Source of the DNA: Zantedeschia hybrid cultivar
Lineage: Eukaryota > Streptophyta > Magnoliopsida > Alismatales > Araceae
DNA: 64,000 nt
NCBI GenBank assembly: GCA_030544215.1
Contig: JARZZO010000011.1
Coordinates: 47,179,587-47,243,586 of the forward strand
Direction of reading: 5' to 3'
Position 1 is the stretch's first letter. Each line of letters starts with the position of its first letter. The translations under genes were made by a program, and so were the position numbers. Shown in pieces: positions 1 through 9,746 of the stretch. A model generated the notes under the pieces. It was not told where the DNA came from, ran no database searches, and saw only the letters and a list, made by a program, of their open reading frames with translations.

Positions 1-852
1 TGATCCTGGAAGGCAATGAGATTCAACAACCCATTCATGGAACCTGTTCATCTACAGTTACCGTGTAGCTATAATCCTTCGTTCGCATAATACTCTTGAG
101 TTAACCTAGAGTATGGTCAACTGTCAAAACTTAGAAGGTCAACTCACTTGAATCAGATTCCGGTGTACAATATCCGAAAATACCTTTTTTGATATTGTTT
201 CTGCTCTGGCCAGAGACTCCTGGGGATCTATTCTATAGCATTCTCTCTCCAGTTACCTAAGAACGAACGATCCTCTATTGAACACACAATCACTTTCGAA
301 GATCTTCCGCTGGACCTGATCTTTGACTATTAGAAATCCCGTAGATAGGGATTCGTAAGCTAAGGTCAAAGCCCAGAAGTCCACCGAGAAAGTGTCTTTG
401 GTTTCTCAAGTCCAAGGATGAACCACGCCACTATGACGATGAATCAAGCTGGTAGACAGTCAGATAAATTAGACGATTCATGTCGGATCAATTCAGTGAA
501 CTCATTCACCAAAAAGCACCTATAGGGTCACCATTGTGTCTCCACACAAGTAACTAACGAGATCAGTCACCCTCATCATATGAGCTGGAATAACCTGTAC
601 TAGTTTTACTGGATGTTTGATGTCCTTCTCAAACATCTTACAACTAGGAACAATTAAGAATATGTGTTTATAAGTCATCAGTCTCATTATTATGATCTCA
701 TCATAATCCGATGACTATTGTACACATTCAAGGACTTCTTTATGCGTAATTATAAATACGCCAATCTACATAATGAAATAAATGCCATTTATTAATGAAC
801 CAGATTGAAATAGGTGTCTTATGATTGGCTTAGAGGACACCTATATCCATCA
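1..852 (-). mobile_element. Ty1/copia LTR, cut by the window edge
   Basis: This matches the LTR at 56045-57632 along its whole length and ends at the same point (ATATCCATCA; on the minus strand the LTR begins TGATGGATATAGG). The rest lies left of the window. The bases after it (GTGGA, 853-857) occur at the matching place in the other chromovirus LTR (near 16060, GTGGATGCG), so this copia LTR was inserted into a chromovirus LTR. Whether it is a solo LTR or the end of a full element cannot be seen. Small reading frames inside it are not genes. Confidence 0.85.
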
Positions 853-1719
853 GTGGATACATTTTGGATGCGTTTTTTAAATTACGTCGGGTCGCGGCGA
901 CGTGTTTTAATAGGGATTTTATGAACTTGCATATTTCATGAATTTGATCAAAAGTTGATGAAACAAGGTGGGAATTAAGATCATAAATGTATAGAATATT
1001 ATTTCAGAAATCATGTTTGACCACTTTTGAAAATCAAAACAAAGTTTTTATATTAATACAAAATATCATTCAATAGTTATCATCACCTACCTCAAGAACA
1101 CGAAGAACACTCTCCTCTAATACCTTTCAATCACCTTCTAGTACTCCAATCTCAGTTTTCTTATGATCTAAGTCTTCTCTCATGACCTCTAAACCTCAAA
1201 GAATAATAGTCCATATGTTAGAATCAATTTTCAAAGAGAATTATATCAAAATACTTCTTTTTCTCATGATGACCACCATGTTCTTGCCTCTTATCTTAGA
1301 GCTGCGTGGAAGAGGCCTTATGCCCAACCCCAAGGCCTTATATATATTCTTTTGGCTTCCTAATACTATCTAAATTAAATCTCCAAAGTTTTTAAGTCGA
1401 AATCAAACATAGCTTCCTTAACCAACAAGCTAAAGCGTTCTGATTCAAACTAGAAACCCAAATTTTCACGTAGAATGGGTTTTCTCTTGTAAACCTGTTC
1501 AGCTTTGACTGATTAAACGTCGAAATTAGCTTTTGGTCGTTTTAACAAATTTGTAATCTTTTATATTCTCTTTCCAACCATATATACTATGTCATTTTTG
1601 GACTTTTGTGCGCAAAGTTAGCCCATTAATTGACTTAATTAGGCTTATTTAAATCTAATTAGGCTTAATCAACCTTGGCCCATTAACAAATTAATGGGTT
1701 TGAGATTCAGGATATAACA
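853..1719 (-). mobile_element. Chromovirus (Ty3/gypsy) 3' LTR, right-hand part
   Basis: Matches about the last 920 bp of the LTR at 14215-16971, including the block GGTCGCGGCG and the run near GAACTTGCATATTTC. On the minus strand the LTR starts TGTTATATCC directly after a polypurine tract. The left part of this LTR was displaced beyond the window by the copia insertion at 1-852. No gene is present; the small frame at 1182-1373 lies in LTR sequence and has a counterpart at 16352. Confidence 0.82.
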
Positions 1720-1732
1720 TCCTCTCTCCCTT
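1720..1732 (-). other. Polypurine tract of the chromovirus
   Basis: Read on the minus strand this is AAGGGAGAGAGGA, abutting the first base of the 3' LTR (TGTTATATCC). It is the expected plus-strand DNA primer site and fixes the element's orientation as minus. Confidence 0.8.
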
Positions 1733-1874
1733 AAAGAAATTTCATCCTTGAAATTAACATTCCTTACCAAATAAATCTAGATAATTCTTCTTCATATCTT
1801 CCTCTATCTACCAAGTAGCTTCCTCCATATAATAGTTCCGCCATAAAACCTTCACCAAAAGAATTACCTTGGTT
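1733..1874 (-). pseudogene. Chromovirus pol C-terminus (chromodomain region)
   Basis: The minus strand reads KVLWRNYYMEEATW, a TAG stop, then EEDMKKNYLDLF. This resembles the end of the chromodomain in plant chromovirus integrases, where a VLWRN...EEATWE...YP.LF pattern is usual. It stands just upstream of the polypurine tract, the right place for the end of pol. The upstream part of integrase is found again at 11566, on the far side of copia-1. One in-frame stop shows decay. The family call is from recall of this pattern, not from a search. Confidence 0.65.
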
Positions 1875-1879
1875 CGGAG

Positions 1880-2962
1880 TGTTGGATTCTCGCATTTCTC
1901 CGGATCGCTTACGGAGTGGAAAATATAAATTTAATTAAAACATCAATCCGTTTTCCCATTTCAAATAATCCAAAAATACGAATAACCATTAAACAGATTA
2001 TTACCTTGCGCGGATTCGAATCCGCGACCGATCGGTTCCATCAGTGTGACACCGTGAGCTGCGCAAATGTCCGGCTTCTAGTGAAGTCCACACGATCCTC
2101 CTTGTGGTGGATTTCCTCACGTTCCTCGTTTGTCGTAGCCCACGAGACCTTCGCCGTTCACCGCAATGATCGTCACAACGTGCAGACGATTTCCCATTAG
2201 ACAGGAATTAGAGAAGCGGCGGAGTTATCTCTAGAGAGAGGAGAGAGATGGGGCGCCAGAGAGAGAGAGAGGAGAGAGAGATGGGACAGCCAGGGTGTTG
2301 CAGCAACTTGGCCGGCTCAGTCTGTTCGCTATATTATATATTAATCGAGCGATTTTTCATAAAAACTCCCGATTAATATAAAATCCATTTAAAATCTATC
2401 ACCTTGAAAATCATTTGCGTGTGACCCTCTAGGCCCAATAACCAGTCCGGTTAATAGCCCATTAAGCCCAGTGACTCATCATTGACTTGATTAATTAATT
2501 AATAACTCACATTAATTAATTAATGAATCGAATTAATGTCGCATATTAAATTCGGTCGGGCCTCCGATCACGTTGGGTGCCAAGCAACACCACGTAAATC
2601 CGGACGATATTTGGGGTTAAGCAAGCCACTTTTGGTACCTTTCTGTCGACAATTATCGCATGGATATAATCCTTCATTCGTACAATGCTCTCAAGTCAAC
2701 TCAGGGTATGGTGTACTGTCAAACCCTAACTGGTCGACTCACTTGGATCGTAGGCTGCCGTATAATATCAAAAAACTCCTTTCCCGATATTACCATCCGC
2801 CCTAGCCAGAGACTTCCGCGTATCCTTCCTAGAGCATTCTCTCTCTAAGTACCGAGAGTGAATGATTCTTTATTGACACTCAATTCCCTTCGACGATATT
2901 CCGTTGTACCCGATCCTTGGCTGTTTAGAATCCCGTGAATAGAGATCATTAAACCACTACAT
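1880..2962 (-). mobile_element. Copia-1 3' LTR, truncated
   Basis: Aligns with 9747 to about 10820 of the 5' LTR, then breaks off after GAGATCATTAAACCA and passes straight into RNase H-proximal sequence. About 490 bp of LTR plus the polypurine tract were lost in one deletion. It contains the 18-bp perfect palindrome CGCGGATTCGAATCCGCG at 2009-2026, shared with the 5' LTR. Divergence from the 5' LTR is visibly more than 10 percent, so the insertion is old. Confidence 0.82.
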
Positions 2963-3897
2963 CTCCTCTGGAAATAATCTCTCTGATGAGATGAAAGTGC
3001 CTCAGAATATATTTCGACTTCTGATGAGACTACGGCTCTTTCACTTGCGTAATGGCTCCATTGTTGTCGCATGACAGCGGAACAGGTTCAGAGATAGTGG
3101 GAACTACGCCGAGGTCGGTGATGAATTTCTTCAACTACACTACTTCCTTGGCGGCTTCAACTGCAGCGATGTACTCAGCTTCAGTCGTCGAATCTGCAAT
3201 GATTTCTTGCTTGGAACTCTTCCAGCACACTGCGCCTCCTTTTAAAGTAAACACAAATCCAGATATAGACTTGCTGTGATCTGGATCTGACTGGAAACTC
3301 GAGTCAGTAAAGCTTCGCACTTTCAAGTCACCTCCTCCACAGGCAAGAAACGCATCCTTAGTTCTTCTCAAGTACTTAAGAATACATTTCACTGCTTTCC
3401 AGTGCTCTTCACCTGGATCAGCCTGAAATCTGCTCGTGACACTTAGAGTATATGCGACATTAGGCCGTATACATAGCATGGTATACATGATAGAACGTAT
3501 GGCAGAGCCATAGGGTACTCCATCCATGAATGCCCTCTCATTAGGAGTAGGAGACTGCTCCTTTGAGAGATAAATTCTGTGTCTTATCAGTTTGAGACCT
3601 TTCTTGAAATTTTTCATGCCAAACCTTTTGACGTTTTATAGATTGGGTCATTCCAAGCATCCTCTTTGATCTATCTCTATAGATCTGTATTCCTAATATG
3701 TAGGATGCTTCTCTCAAATCCCTCATGGAGAAGTTTTTCGAGAACCAGATCTTTACTGATGACATCATAGCTACATCATTGCCAATGAGTAGTATGTCAT
3801 CTACGTAAAGAACTAAGAAGGTGACTACGCTCTCACTGACCTTCTTGTACATACAAGGCTCATCTTGATTCTTAATGAAATTACAAGATTTGACAGT
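2963..3897 (-). pseudogene. Copia-1 RT C-terminus and RNase H
   Basis: Two overlapping minus-strand frames (3541-3948 and 3135-3617) carry the copia RT catalytic motif YVDDILLIGND, then the LGIQIYRDRSKRMLG segment, then RNase H with YLRRTKDAFL, FTDSSFQSDPD and KQEIIADSTTEAEY. These make the C-terminal half of the copia polyprotein, which copies element RNA to DNA and degrades the template in the cytoplasmic particle. A frameshift near 3600 separates RT from RNase H. RT runs to 3897, where the solo LTR interrupts it, and resumes at 5551. The catalytic YVDD and the RNase H aspartates are still present. Cellular origin can be excluded by these motifs and by the flanking LTR. Confidence 0.85.
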
Positions 3898-5545
3898 TGT
3901 AGACACCGATTTTGGACCACCCTTTTGGTCATAAATCCCCTCCATCATCAGCCCATCATCATAAATCCCCTCATTTGAGCCATCTCAGCCCACTACCAGC
4001 TAGGCCCATTAACCAAATCCCGACTCTAGCCACCTTTTCCGTGGAAGGCCAGCCAGTCCGCCTTCCACCCCCTTCGAAGGCCATCCCTCGCCTTCCACCA
4101 CCTTCGAAGGCCACCCCCCGCCTTCTACACCCTTGGAAGGCCAGCTACCTTGCCTTCCACCTTTTTTCCACCTTTTCCACTTTTAGCCACCTTTTCGTGG
4201 AAGGCCAACCCCTTGCCTTACACCGCCTTCGAAGGCCACCCCCCGCCTTCTACCCCCTTCGAAGGCCAACCACCTTGCCGTCCACCTTTTGGCCACCTTT
4301 TTCTCACCTTTTCGTAGAAGGCCAACCCCTTGCCTTCCACCGCCTTCGAAGGCCACCCCCCGCCTTCTACCCCCTTCGAAGGCCAACCACCTTGCCGTCC
4401 ACCTTTTGGCCACCTTTTTTCACCTTTTCGTAGAAGGCCAACCCCTTGCCTTCCACCGCCTTCGAAGGCCACCCCTTGCCTTCCACCTCCTTCGAAGGCC
4501 ACCCCTCGCCTTCCACTCCCCTCGAAGGCCAGCCGGGTCGCCTTCCACCGCAAGAGTGGAAGGCATGTCACCTGGCCGTCCACTCCTTAACCACCTTTTG
4601 ACCCCATCTTCCCCATGATCTCCTCTACTCTCCGCCCTCGTCCCCCACTACTCCGACCACTCCCCACTCCGTCGACTGCCGCGGCCACTACCGCCAACCC
4701 TTGACCACTCCCCATTGGTTGAAGGGGGATTTACGGGGATTTAGACCCCTGTTTTCTCCCCTTTTTTCCTTCGCCTATTTAAACCCTCCACATCCTCTCG
4801 AGCGGGGGGTTAAGAAAAAAAAAGGGGACAACGGGAAGGATTTTTGGTTAAGAGGAATTTTGGAGAGGCAGAGAGGGACTTTCTAGTGAGAAGCTCGAGG
4901 AGACCCCAAGGAGGAAGGCTCAGGCTACATCTGGAAACGGGCTTGCCTTTCTAACTTCTCCCTTTTATTTTTTACTCATTTCATTACATTAGTAATATCA
5001 TTCATTCTCCACACACGCAACTCCTCTTCACTTGCATGCATGTACGCATAGGATGACTTAGCCATCCGTACCCCCACAGAGGTTTTAAAAAAAAAAAACG
5101 GGAGGTGGGTGGCCATAACATATGGTCACCTTCCCTCCCCACCACCCATCCGGTGCGTTTCCCACTGATTTTAGTTAGTTTTTACACCTTCATGAATAGA
5201 TTTTCCACTCTACAGTTCTAATCGGGTTCATCTTTGCTTGGTTTTTTTTTTTCCTTTTCAGGGATCCTTACCACCTACACGCGTACAGAATTTCGGGCTC
5301 TCTTCCTTTGGCCGGCAGGAGGAAGAGAAGGAAGAACCGACGTCTCCCGCTCCCACAAAACGCGATCATCTTCTACATTCCTGCGGAGCACAGGAACCGA
5401 AAGGTAATGCTCCTGGCGATCACACTCTCATTTCTAACCCCTCCTCTTTGAATCGCCACAATGCTAAGACGTACGAAAAAACCCCCAACGCCGAGGCCCC
5501 GCGGGCGCTGCACAGCCGCGGAGGGGGACGTTCCGGGCGCCTACA
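3898..5545 (+). mobile_element. Solo LTR of a Tat/Ogre-type gypsy element
   Basis: Begins TGTAGACACC and ends GCGCCTACA, flanked by the perfect 5-bp duplication ACAGT (3893-3897 and 5546-5550). It splits the copia-1 RT frame cleanly: removing it and one ACAGT rejoins the frame. TGTAGACACC is the usual start of Tat/Ogre-type LTRs as I recall them. There is no internal region, so it is a solo LTR left by LTR-LTR recombination. The middle carries a hairpin array (4041-4562); 4640-5540 shows nothing coding. Plus orientation is inferred from the TGTAGACACC end. Confidence 0.85.
4041..4562 (+). repeat. Array of GAAGGC/GCCTTC hairpins
   Basis: About fifteen occurrences of GAAGGC, each followed after roughly 9-14 bp by GCCTTC or a close variant. 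The first unit has perfect 9-bp arms, GTGGAAGGC (4041-4049) and GCCTTCCAC (4060-4068). Neighbouring units are often joined through the palindrome CCTTCGAAGG. A higher-order period of about 114 bp is visible (units starting near 4197, 4314 and 4428). Long reading frames on both strands here are by-products of the repeat. Confidence 0.88.
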
Positions 5546-5550
5546 ACAGT

Positions 5551-6180
5551 CTCGTCAAATCTTATGTTCTAACTCCGAGAAGCCTACTTCAGTCCATAAA
5601 TGGACCTCTAAAGCTTGTACACTTTATCTGGAGATTCCTTGGATGTGAAACTTTCTGGTTGTATCATATACACCTCTTCCTCAAGGTTACCGTTGAGGAA
5701 GACAGTTTTCACATCTATCTGCCTTATCTCATAATCATGGTGTGTTGCTATGGTGAGTAGAACTCTGATCGACTTTATTATAGAAATTGGTGAGAAAGTC
5801 TCGTCATAGTCAATTCCATGCCTTTGACGGTATCCCTTTGCCACCAACCTTGCCTTATAAGTGTCGATCCGTCCATCAGTACCAATATTTCTCTTAAAGA
5901 TCCACTTGCATCCAATGAATACAATACCCTCTGGCAAGTTCTCCAAGCTCCAAACTTGGGTGGTGTACATGGACTGGATTTCGGAGTTCATGGCTTCTCG
6001 CCATTTCCCGGCTTCTGGGCCTTCTATGGCCTCCTGGTAGGTTTTAGGATCATCATCCTCATTATATTCTACCTTAGACTTACCTTTATCGATATGTCCC
6101 ACATATCGTTCGGGTAGTTTAAATATCCTACCAGATCTACGAGGCTCATCTATGTATACTTGAACAAATTTAGGAACTGA
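5551..6180 (-). pseudogene. Copia-1 RT N-terminal part
   Basis: Minus-strand frame 5608-6102 with the typical start of copia RT: EAMNSEIQSMYTTQVW, GCKWIFKRNIGTDG, YKARLVAKGYRQRHGIDYDE, the IRQIDVKTVFLNG catalytic-aspartate segment and LEEEVYMIQPE. It continues as KSIYGL-like sequence into the solo LTR at 5545 and then into 3897. Few stops are present. Upstream it joins the variable linker after integrase (SGRIFKLPERYVGH). Compared with intact copia RT the only gross damage is the LTR insertion and a frameshift near its 3' end. Confidence 0.85.
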
Positions 6181-6640
6181 TATCTCATCTGATGATATTG
6201 CAGTTGTTTGGGGATCTGGAACCTCTTCCAGTGCTATTTTGCTCCCATTGTCCTCCTAGAGAAGGTATTCCTCTTCCAGGAAGACAGCTTTCCTGGTGAC
6301 AAATACCTTTTGTTCACCAAGATGGTAAAAGTAATATCCAAAGGTTTCCTTTGGATATCCCATAAACCTGCATTTATCAGTTCGTGATTCCAACTTGTCT
6401 AGATCATGTCTCTTTACATGAACAGGACAACCCTAGACTTTAACATGTTTAAATTATGATTTCTTGCATTTCCATATCTCATATGGAGTAGAGGTCACAG
6501 ACTTGCTGGGTATTTTGTTCAGTAGGTATGCTGCTGACTCTAAAGCATATCCCTAGAGCATATTCGGTATCTAATACCCAAGATGTGGAATCTCTAACTG
6601 ACAAGTTGATATCTATCATATAGATATCTGAAACTTCTGA
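6181..6640 (-). pseudogene. Copia-1 integrase C-terminal remnant
   Basis: The minus strand reads HVKRHDLDKLESRTDKCRF, then a PKETFGYYFY block and a VFLEEEYLL block with a few stops. This is the end of the copia integrase and linker, upstream of RT in reading order. The catalytic core (two aspartates and a glutamate) and the zinc-binding N-terminus are absent: upstream of it the sequence jumps to the gag zinc knuckle. The closest fuller version in this window is 23513-23974. Confidence 0.7.
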
Positions 6641-6952
6641 TAGTTTCACTTTTCTATGAGTTTTATCGTAGAGGAACTCCTTGCAGTTCCTATTCTAGTG
6701 ACCATTCTGCTTACAGTAGAAGTAGTCACCTTTTACTACTTATTGAACATTGTCCTTTTTCCTTTTATCATATGCTCTCATCTCCGCCTTAAAGGCATCC
6801 AATGCCAGTTCAACAGGAGGATCAGCTCTAAGGACATAGGCAATGTACTAAGATTTGAAGACATTCTTTAGGTTTTTGAGCCAAACCGAATAGTTCAGGC
6901 CAGTCAAAAGATTGGCATCAAATATGCCATGGAGTGGGTTATTCAATGACAT
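6641..6952 (-). pseudogene. Copia-1 gag remnant
   Basis: A start codon at 6952-6950 opens MSLNNPLHGIFDANLLTG and then a NYSVWLKNLK block, the N-terminus of copia Gag (compare LTGLNYFNWLRNVKIV at 22118). After an internal deletion a zinc knuckle remains near 6700 (CKQNGH...RNC). Gag coats and packages element RNA. The frame has stops and lacks most of the central domain. The ATG lies about 110 bp downstream of the first leader hairpin. Confidence 0.7.
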
Positions 6953-7059
6953 AATTTTCTATAGGAGATAAATAAAATCTATTTAGCAGATGTTCAATTA
7001 TTAAAATTGAAAACAAGACATGATCTTTTAATCAAGTTTTAATTCCCACTAATTTTTGA

Positions 7060-7465
7060 CGGACTGTATAACCCTCATTTATACAGAACGGGAGACGCCG
7101 ACAGTCTTCTAGTGGGGATTAGAATCTCAATGACTTGTAATATCGCCTTGTAGATAGCACAACAAACTGTAATGCAATCAAAGAGTACCCATCTCATGAG
7201 ACTTGCAACTCCTTGCAATATCGGATCATTTTTTCGGTCCCCAAAGATTTAATGGCCTTGTGGATAGCACAACAAACCATTAATTCTGGTCTAAGCTAGC
7301 TATCGTTATGAGATGAGCATAGATTTGCATGTAGTCCTTGTGGATAGCTCAACAAAGCTATATGGTTCTTCTATCCCGATCATATAAGCATCTAATGCTA
7401 TAGCCACAGTCTCTCCTCACAATTAGACAGGCCTTGTAGATAGTACAACAAACTTGCCTAAAGTA
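7060..7465 (-). other. Copia-1 leader hairpin array
   Basis: Between the primer site and gag. Four units share the core CCTTGTGGATAGCACAACAAA (starting near 7146, 7255, 7338 and 7430; variants differ at one to three places) but have different flanking arms; the clearest is TAATGG (7250-7255) with CCATTA (7277-7282). Two further hairpins stand nearer gag: CTGTATA/TATACAG (7064-7070, 7080-7086) and AGAC/GTCT (7093-7107). Homologous arrays occur at 60518-60912 and about 21640-21960. Likely a structured RNA leader on the minus-strand transcript; the function is unknown. Confidence 0.72.
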
Positions 7466-8329
7466 ATTTGAATTCTATGACTATTATGATGGCAGACCAC
7501 GCAGTAAGTTCTTAACTACTCACGTTTAGGCTTAGAATTTAGACGAATGTATTTAGATAACTTTTATCTTGGTCTCTCATAGGTGATGGTATATAAATAT
7601 ATCATATATATTTATTAATTCCTATACCTGCTTTGATTCATAATCAAAATTAAAACAATGCATCTCATACATGTCAAGTGTGGTTATTGATAGCATAGAG
7701 GGTTTGACTGGAGCCAACAGTCAAACGCACACACAATCTAATATAACATTTATATCATATAATCCTGCAAACACATAGGTAAGAGATTTTCATCATATCG
7801 CCTTCCTTGTTACTGCTGTGGATCATCCTCGCTCCTTGCTCGATTGCCTCGATCATATTATATTAAATTCTAGAATTACATGTAAATTGAGGAAGGCCTC
7901 ATAGCGAAAACAAGAGAGAGGGAGGTAGAATTAGATTGGAGTATGAGAGAGACAGAGGTATGCAGACTTCTATTTATTAACAATTAATAAACACCTATTC
8001 ATACATCCACGATCCACATACATCATTCACCACATGAATAATTTAAAAGGTGCATATCTATGACCACGGTGTGCTTTAACCATTCCACACATGATTAAGC
8101 GCATCACATGGCTAAAATAAAAAAGTTTCAAAATTAAATAATTTTGACTTTCAAAAAGCTGGCTTCCAATCAAAATTGGTATTTGAATTTTTAAAACTCA
8201 TTTTATTATCATAACATGCAATTAAATCAAATTTAAAAGCATCAAAACACACATCACATGTGCACACATTCCATATTAATAATTCCAGATTATTCCATGC
8301 AAATTAGAACATTTCTAATAATTAAAATA
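7466..8329 (-). other. Copia-1 leader, non-coding
   Basis: AT-rich leader sequence matching 61000-61700 of copia-2 in reading order and part of 20800-21340 of copia-3 in the opposite orientation (for instance the blocks GGATCATCCTCG and CAATCAAAATTGG). No reading frame of note and no recognised motif. Confidence 0.65.
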
Positions 8330-9070
8330 ATCTAACATTTAGATTAAACAATATTAATAATCTAACAATTAGACTATCAATAATTAATTACTAATTTAAC
8401 TCGTAGATTAGTCCATTAAGGTTAATTACTAATTTAACACTTAAATTAATAATCAATTCTAATTAATTATTAACTACTAATCTAACTCTTAGATTAATTA
8501 GTTAATTATTGTTAATTAACCCTTAGATTAGTTAATTAAAATTAATTATTAACTTAACATTTAAATTAACAATTAACTCTACTTAATTAAAAGGTGCTAA
8601 TCTAACTCTTAGATTAGTTAATTAATGTTAATCATTAATTTAACTCTTGAAGTAATAATTAACACTAATTAATTAATAACTACTAATTTAACACTTAAAT
8701 TAGTCAATTACATTAATTATTAATTTAACATTCAAATTAATAACTAACTCTAATTAAATCATAATTACTAATTTAACAATTAAATTAGTCAATTAAAATT
8801 AATTATTAATTTAACAATTAAATTAATAACTAACTCTATTAATTAACAATTAGATGAATTAATAATTAATAATCTAACTCTTAGACAAAAATTATTAATC
8901 ACTAATTTAACTTTTAAATTAGTTAAATTAAGGTTAATTATTAATTTAATACTTAAACTAATAATTAACTATAATTAATTAACAACTAATTGTTAATCTT
9001 AATGATTCAAAATCATTAATAACCAATTAATTAAATTTGGATAATAAAATTTAAATTTCAAAACAATTTT
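8330..9070 (-). repeat. AT-rich array of short palindromic units in the leader
   Basis: Degenerate repeats of the type CTAATCTAACTCTTAGATTAG and AATTTAACAATTAAATT, each an inverted repeat with a 4-6 base loop. About twenty units follow one another, joined by AATTAATTA. The same position in copia-2 (61770-62740) has units built on TTAACAACAATTGTTAA instead. No coding potential. Confidence 0.7.
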
Positions 9071-9732
9071 GAATTTTAAAATTAAAATCAAATTTTAATT
9101 GTTAAATAGGCAATTGGGGTTTAAAGGGTTTAAATCAGAAATTAAAGGGAATAGGGCTTAGCCCTATTGCTGAGCCATGGTTCAGCCCAATTGGTGAGCC
9201 ATGGCTCGGCTAGGGTTCGAGCCAAGCTCGGCCCGGTTCGACGGCCAAACCACTGGCTTAGGCCCGGCCCGGTCCGCCCGACCCCCATCCCCCCAACCTG
9301 CGTCGGCGACGCCCCTGGCGCCAACTGGACCACCGGTGACCTCCTAAAGAGAAGCCAGCCGAGCCACTTTCCTTTTTCCATTTTTTGGTTTTTCAACCGA
9401 GAGGAAGAAGAAAATTAGCCCCTCCAGTGAGCATTTCGACGCCGACGGCAGCCCTAGTGAGGACCATCGACCCATCCCAGAGGATTCGAGGTCTCAACCT
9501 TTGTCCCCAACGATTGGGAAGCCCGTACGAAGCTGTCGTAAACCCACCGTTCTTCGTCCCATGAAGAACACGAAAACCCCCAAATAAAAATCCGATTCTT
9601 ATAGAAAAATAATCTAATTATTTGTGTTCATCTTGTGAACACATTTCTAACATTATTTTCGGATTTAACGCATGGAATATAGCATGGAAAAATTAATTTG
9701 GAGATCGAAACGGGCGAGAAATAGTGGAACCT
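9071..9732 (-). other. Copia-1 primer-proximal leader
   Basis: Contains a GC-rich block (about 9160-9320) with repeated GAGCCATGG and CTCGGCC, then a segment near 9540-9640 also found in copia-3 (20080-20160) and copia-2 (63530-63640) around GTTCTTCATGG. Two short opposite frames in the GC-rich block look like base-composition artefacts. Confidence 0.55.
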
Positions 9733-9745
9733 GGCTCTGATACCA
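9733..9745 (-). other. Copia-1 primer-binding site
   Basis: On the minus strand TGGTATCAGAGCC, complementary to the 3' end of plant initiator tRNA-Met, one base inside the 5' LTR. It primes first-strand synthesis and fixes the orientation of copia-1. Confidence 0.9.
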
Positions 9746-9746
9746 C

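Noticed and set aside
2536..3279. Plus-strand frames 2536-2848 and 3052-3279
   Set aside because: The first lies in the copia-1 LTR and recurs in the 5' LTR (10403). The second is the antisense of RNase H.
3912..4618. Five overlapping frames of 76-173 codons in the solo LTR
   Set aside because: They translate the GAAGGC/GCCTTC array into repeats such as RRPTP or EGGGRQGV on both strands. No motif, and inside an LTR.
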